Of a DNA stretch of 64,000 nt, positions 61,775-64,000 are shown piece by piece (within the stretch, counting starts at the first letter, position 1; each line of letters opens with the position of its first letter). The stretch is taken from assembly GCF_002008315.2 (NCBI RefSeq), contig NZ_MVDG02000001.1, positions 2,852,001-2,916,000 of the forward strand. The letters are read 5' to 3'. The stretch is from Arthrobacter sp. KBS0703. GTDB taxonomy: Bacteria; Actinomycetota; Actinomycetes; Actinomycetales; Micrococcaceae. The position numbers were made by a program, and so were the translations under genes. The notes under the pieces were generated by a model that was given only the letters and a program-made list of their open reading frames with translations, was not told the DNA's origin and made no database searches.

Positions 61775-62113
61775 TTACTTTTCCTGGCGGCGCTGAAGCG
61801 CTTCGGCGATTCCCTTGATCCGCCGCAGGCGGGCGTCCCAGGTCGACCCGACGTTTGCTAACTGGGCGGCCGCGCGGGCGAGTTGGGCTTCGTCGACCTG
61901 GTAGCGCTTCTCGCGCCCGGAAGGGGTGACATGAACCAGGCCGACGCGGTCCAGGATCACCAAGTGCTTCGAGACGGCCTGACGCGTCACCGGCAAGCGC
62001 TCACTGAGAGTAGTGGGTGTGCCGGCGCCCTCGGCGAGCAAGAGGTCGAGCATCCGGCGTCGGGTGGGGTCCCCGATCGCTGACCAAAGGTCGTCGTCGA
62101 CTGCGATGCTCAT
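61775..62113 (-). CDS. ArsR-family winged-helix regulator
   Basis: The protein has 112 residues from ATG 62113, which overlaps the stop of the upstream SRPBCC gene (ATGA). The HTH is WSAIGDPTRRRMLDLLLAEG to LPVTRQAVSKHLVILDRVGL, with a wing VTPSGREKRYQV. The metal-binding Cys motif of arsenic sensors is absent (no cysteine), so it belongs to the SdpR/AHSA1-associated type. The twin GCAAC-N5-GTTGC sites upstream of the operon are its likely operators. Confidence 0.87.
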   Translation of the reverse strand: MSIAVDDDLWSAIGDPTRRRMLDLLLAEGAGTPTTLSERLPVTRQAVSKHLVILDRVGLVHVTPSGREKRYQVDEAQLARAAAQLANVGSTWDARLRRIKGIAEALQRRQEK

Positions 62114-62574
62114 GGCGTCGACACCAACCTGTTGATGTAGTTGCCGAGGCTGGGCACGAAGATGTCCCAACCCCGAACATGGTCGGCGTATGCCGCTTCG
62201 AGGACCGCGATCTCCCATCCCTTCTCTCGGAAGCCGGTCTCTTTCAGTTGGACCACTGTGCCCGTGCCGGACGGCACGAGCTCGAAGGTGACCAGCAACG
62301 AGTTCGTAGGGGTGGCCACGGCTGCATCATCGTAGACCCACCGGAACGAGAACAAGCGGGGCGGTTCCGCTTCGACAACAGTGAGCGGCTGGATATGCGG
62401 CTCTGGTGTATCCCTGCCCCATGCGATCTCGGCGACCGCGCCCGGGGTCGCCGAGATATCGGTCTCCGCGCCGTTCCACCACTCCCTGATGTGCTCTGGA
62501 CTGCTGATTACCTCGAAGACGATCTCTGGGGACGCGTCGACGTAGATCTCTCGCTCGATGCTTCCAAATTCCAT
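62110..62574 (-). CDS. SRPBCC/AHSA1-family protein
   Basis: The protein has 154 residues from ATG 62574. It contains IEREIYVDASPEIVFEVISS, IREWWNGAETDI with the WW motif, and a late GWEIAVLEAAYADHVRGWD. It is first in the operon and overlaps ArsR by four bases. The combination of SRPBCC protein and ArsR is common in actinobacteria, but the ligand is unknown. Confidence 0.86.
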   Translation of the reverse strand: MEFGSIEREIYVDASPEIVFEVISSPEHIREWWNGAETDISATPGAVAEIAWGRDTPEPHIQPLTVVEAEPPRLFSFRWVYDDAAVATPTNSLLVTFELVPSGTGTVVQLKETGFREKGWEIAVLEAAYADHVRGWDIFVPSLGNYINRLVSTP

Positions 62575-62590
62575 GAGCTTCCCGCTTTCT

Positions 62591-62650
62591 GCAACGTTTG
62601 GTTGCAGATCAATGTATCTCAGGCCGATTCGTTGCGCAACCATTAGTTGC
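62591..62650. promoter_or_regulatory. Two operator candidates for the ArsR regulator
   Basis: GCAAC-N5-GTTGC occurs twice, at 62591-62605 (GCAACGTTTGGTTGC) and 62636-62650 (GCAACCATTAGTTGC), 45 bases apart. Both lie upstream of the SRPBCC-ArsR operon. Matching arms with different 5-base centres are what a dimeric ArsR protein would recognise. Confidence 0.7.
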
Positions 62651-62920
62651 TTGTATTTTTCTAAGCCCTGGCCACTGTTACACCGACCCATCCGAGAGCC
62701 GACCGAGTAAGGAACAGGCGGCCTCCCAGAAAAAGGGTGCCCGTATGCCGGTCCTCCAAGGGCCGTCGCCAAACCTCAACAAAGGTTCTTCAGGATTCCC
62801 ACCGTTCGGCAGTTCTTGGATTCCGGCATGACCCCCCGGCCCAAAACTGCCCGGCGAAGGTGCCCTAAACGCTACACACCAGGTTGTCTCAAAACCCTTG
62901 TGTTTAGAGGCGCGGTGGTA

Positions 62921-64000
62921 TCAAGACACTGAGTCAGCCCTGTAGGTAAGGATCTTCAGCGCATCGACCATCTTCTGGATTGAATCGTTTGATAAGTCGG
63001 AAAGCGGTACATTCGGTTTTCGGCTGGCGAATCTGCTGGACCGGAGGTTCAGTGCGACATCCCGAAGGGCAGGGATGTCTTCGAGTTGCGTGAGGAACTG
63101 GTCCAGCACGGGGGAGTCAGGTACTCCTTCGTCCGACATCTTCGACATCCGGGTGAAGTTGAATTCCACTGATGATCCCTGTCCACTGAAGTAGAAGATG
63201 GAAACTGTTCCAAGCTGGGTGTTGCTGGGGCCAAAAATCGGCAGGCTTCCAGCGGGGTTCACCGTCTTGGAACCGAGGAACGACAATCCGGCCGAGCGTG
63301 CCGTCGCCAAGAATAGCTCGAACCGGTCGACGTTCCCACTGTCATACTCCTGCAGCCATGAACGGATGCTGTCTGCATCCCAGGCAGTAAGGTCACGTTT
63401 AACCGGAACAGACTTGGCTTCTGCCAGTTCCTGCCCATAGACATGCGGCATCAGGATCTCGACCTCCCCTTGCTTGAGTCGAGAATATTCGACAGCAATG
63501 ACCGATGTTGCAGGCCCCGCCATGACATTGGGGTATTCGATCATTCTCTTTAACGGCGGGTTAATGCGGTCAACGGCGAGAACGATCCTGAACCTGCCCT
63601 CCGCCAGGTTCATCGCGAAGGAATCTCTCAGAGAAAATCCTTCCGCTGCATCATCGGGGTCCAGCGGGCGGGATGTGCGAGTACGCCATTGCGTAGCGAA
63701 CTCGTCGACATCCATTTTCCAGAGACGAGATGCGTAGTCGAACATCTGTCCCACGACCTCGCGCCTTATTTGCGGGTTAGAGGCCAATTTGCACTCCACT
63801 AACGTCAACTCCCCCGTCCAGTCCACGACGACAATATCGGCAGGACCAGCCTCCGACTGGAACTCACGACAGGTCCTGGCAGCTGCGCTAACTCCGGGAA
63901 TGAGCTCCGGGTGTGATGCCAAGATCCCCTGCAGCTCAGACTCCAACGCGTAGCCGGCATCGGCTGGCTCCAGCCAAGACCCGTCGCCCTGCCGAATGAG
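62921..64000 (-). CDS. PD-(D/E)XK nuclease-like protein, N-terminus off the right edge
   Basis: At least 359 codons are visible. A TTG at 63946 is open upstream and the frame continues to base 64000 with coding-like residues (LIRQGDGSWLEPADAGYALE), so the true start is outside the window. The motif ADIVVVDWTGELTLVECKLA gives the D and E-x-K of a PD-(D/E)XK nuclease fold, and QIRREVVGQMFDYAS follows as in NucS/DUF91-type and restriction-like proteins. Its C-terminal domain is unrecognised. It may be a DNA-repair or defence nuclease. Confidence 0.7.
   Translation of the reverse strand, partial: LIRQGDGSWLEPADAGYALESELQGILASHPELIPGVSAAARTCREFQSEAGPADIVVVDWTGELTLVECKLASNPQIRREVVGQMFDYASRLWKMDVDEFATQWRTRTSRPLDPDDAAEGFSLRDSFAMNLAEGRFRIVLAVDRINPPLKRMIEYPNVMAGPATSVIAVEYSRLKQGEVEILMPHVYGQELAEAKSVPVKRDLTAWDADSIRSWLQEYDSGNVDRFELFLATARSAGLSFLGSKTVNPAGSLPIFGPSNTQLGTVSIFYFSGQGSSVEFNFTRMSKMSDEGVPDSPVLDQFLTQLEDIPALRDVALNLRSSRFASRKPNVPLSDLSNDSIQKMVDALKILTYRADSVS

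Overview
The window looks like chromosome of a high-GC actinobacterium, most probably Arthrobacter or Pseudarthrobacter. The grounds are the G/C-rich third codon positions, the many GTG/TTG starts with AGGAG-type ribosome sites, the oleA-oleBC-oleD olefin genes with the actinobacterial OleB-OleC fusion, LGFP-repeat and TM2/Ltp surface proteins, an ECF sigma factor paired with a DGPF-domain protein, and many nitrilase and APC-permease genes. No rRNA, tRNA or CRISPR array was seen.

Layout. (1) 1-9.7 kb is a defence island with lower and more even base composition. It holds a DISARM-like SNF2 helicase and adenine methyltransferase pair (the latter runs off the left edge), a DUF262 protein with a HEPN-type protein, and a reverse transcriptase of the abortive-infection type with its own small HEPN protein. 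(2) 9.97-11.65 kb is a decayed partial copy of a nitrilase-permease pair that is intact at 35-37.2 kb. It is followed by an imperfect 47-50 bp tandem repeat and a gene for an endonuclease VII protein carrying five CCCH zinc modules. (3) 13.5-18.5 kb is an amino-acid uptake and catabolism cluster: APC permease, HisC-like aminotransferase, Lrp regulator and a thiamine-diphosphate decarboxylase. (4) 18.6-32.8 kb is a damaged mosaic. It contains gene fragments (ppsA, FN3, oleD, decarboxylase, MFS), a frameshift-ridden ole cluster, an MFS exporter joined to foreign sequence, a methyltransferase and the ECF sigma/DGPF pair. (5) 32.9-48.5 kb holds a potassium channel, the nitrilase-permease-nitrilase operon with its GntR regulator, a TM2-Ltp protein, a large PQQ-like/LGFP surface protein and a serine hydrolase. 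(6) 48.9-54.9 kb is a GntR-controlled operon: RuBisCO-like protein, DUF1537 kinase, zinc dehydrogenase and KdgT-type permease. It is probably a catabolic route for a branched or acidic sugar. (7) 55-64 kb holds a fresh IS5-family insertion, an HxlR/GNAT unit divergent from SDR-thioesterase-TDT transporter genes, an ArsR/SRPBCC operon with two matching operators, and a PD-(D/E)XK-like protein cut by the right edge.

A major caveat is that the sequence contains two Nextera mate-pair junction adapters (17425-17461 and 27935-27970), both palindromic pairs of transposon mosaic ends. The first sits inside the decarboxylase gene and the second at a join between unrelated sequences. At least four diverged partial copies of genes that occur elsewhere in this same window are also present. 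Gene order and frameshifts between about 9.9 and 33 kb should therefore be treated as possibly assembly-derived. The best biological leads are the reverse transcriptase-HEPN pair, the DUF262-HEPN cassette flanked by a short direct repeat, the zinc-array endonuclease VII next to a tandem repeat, and the RuBisCO-like operon.
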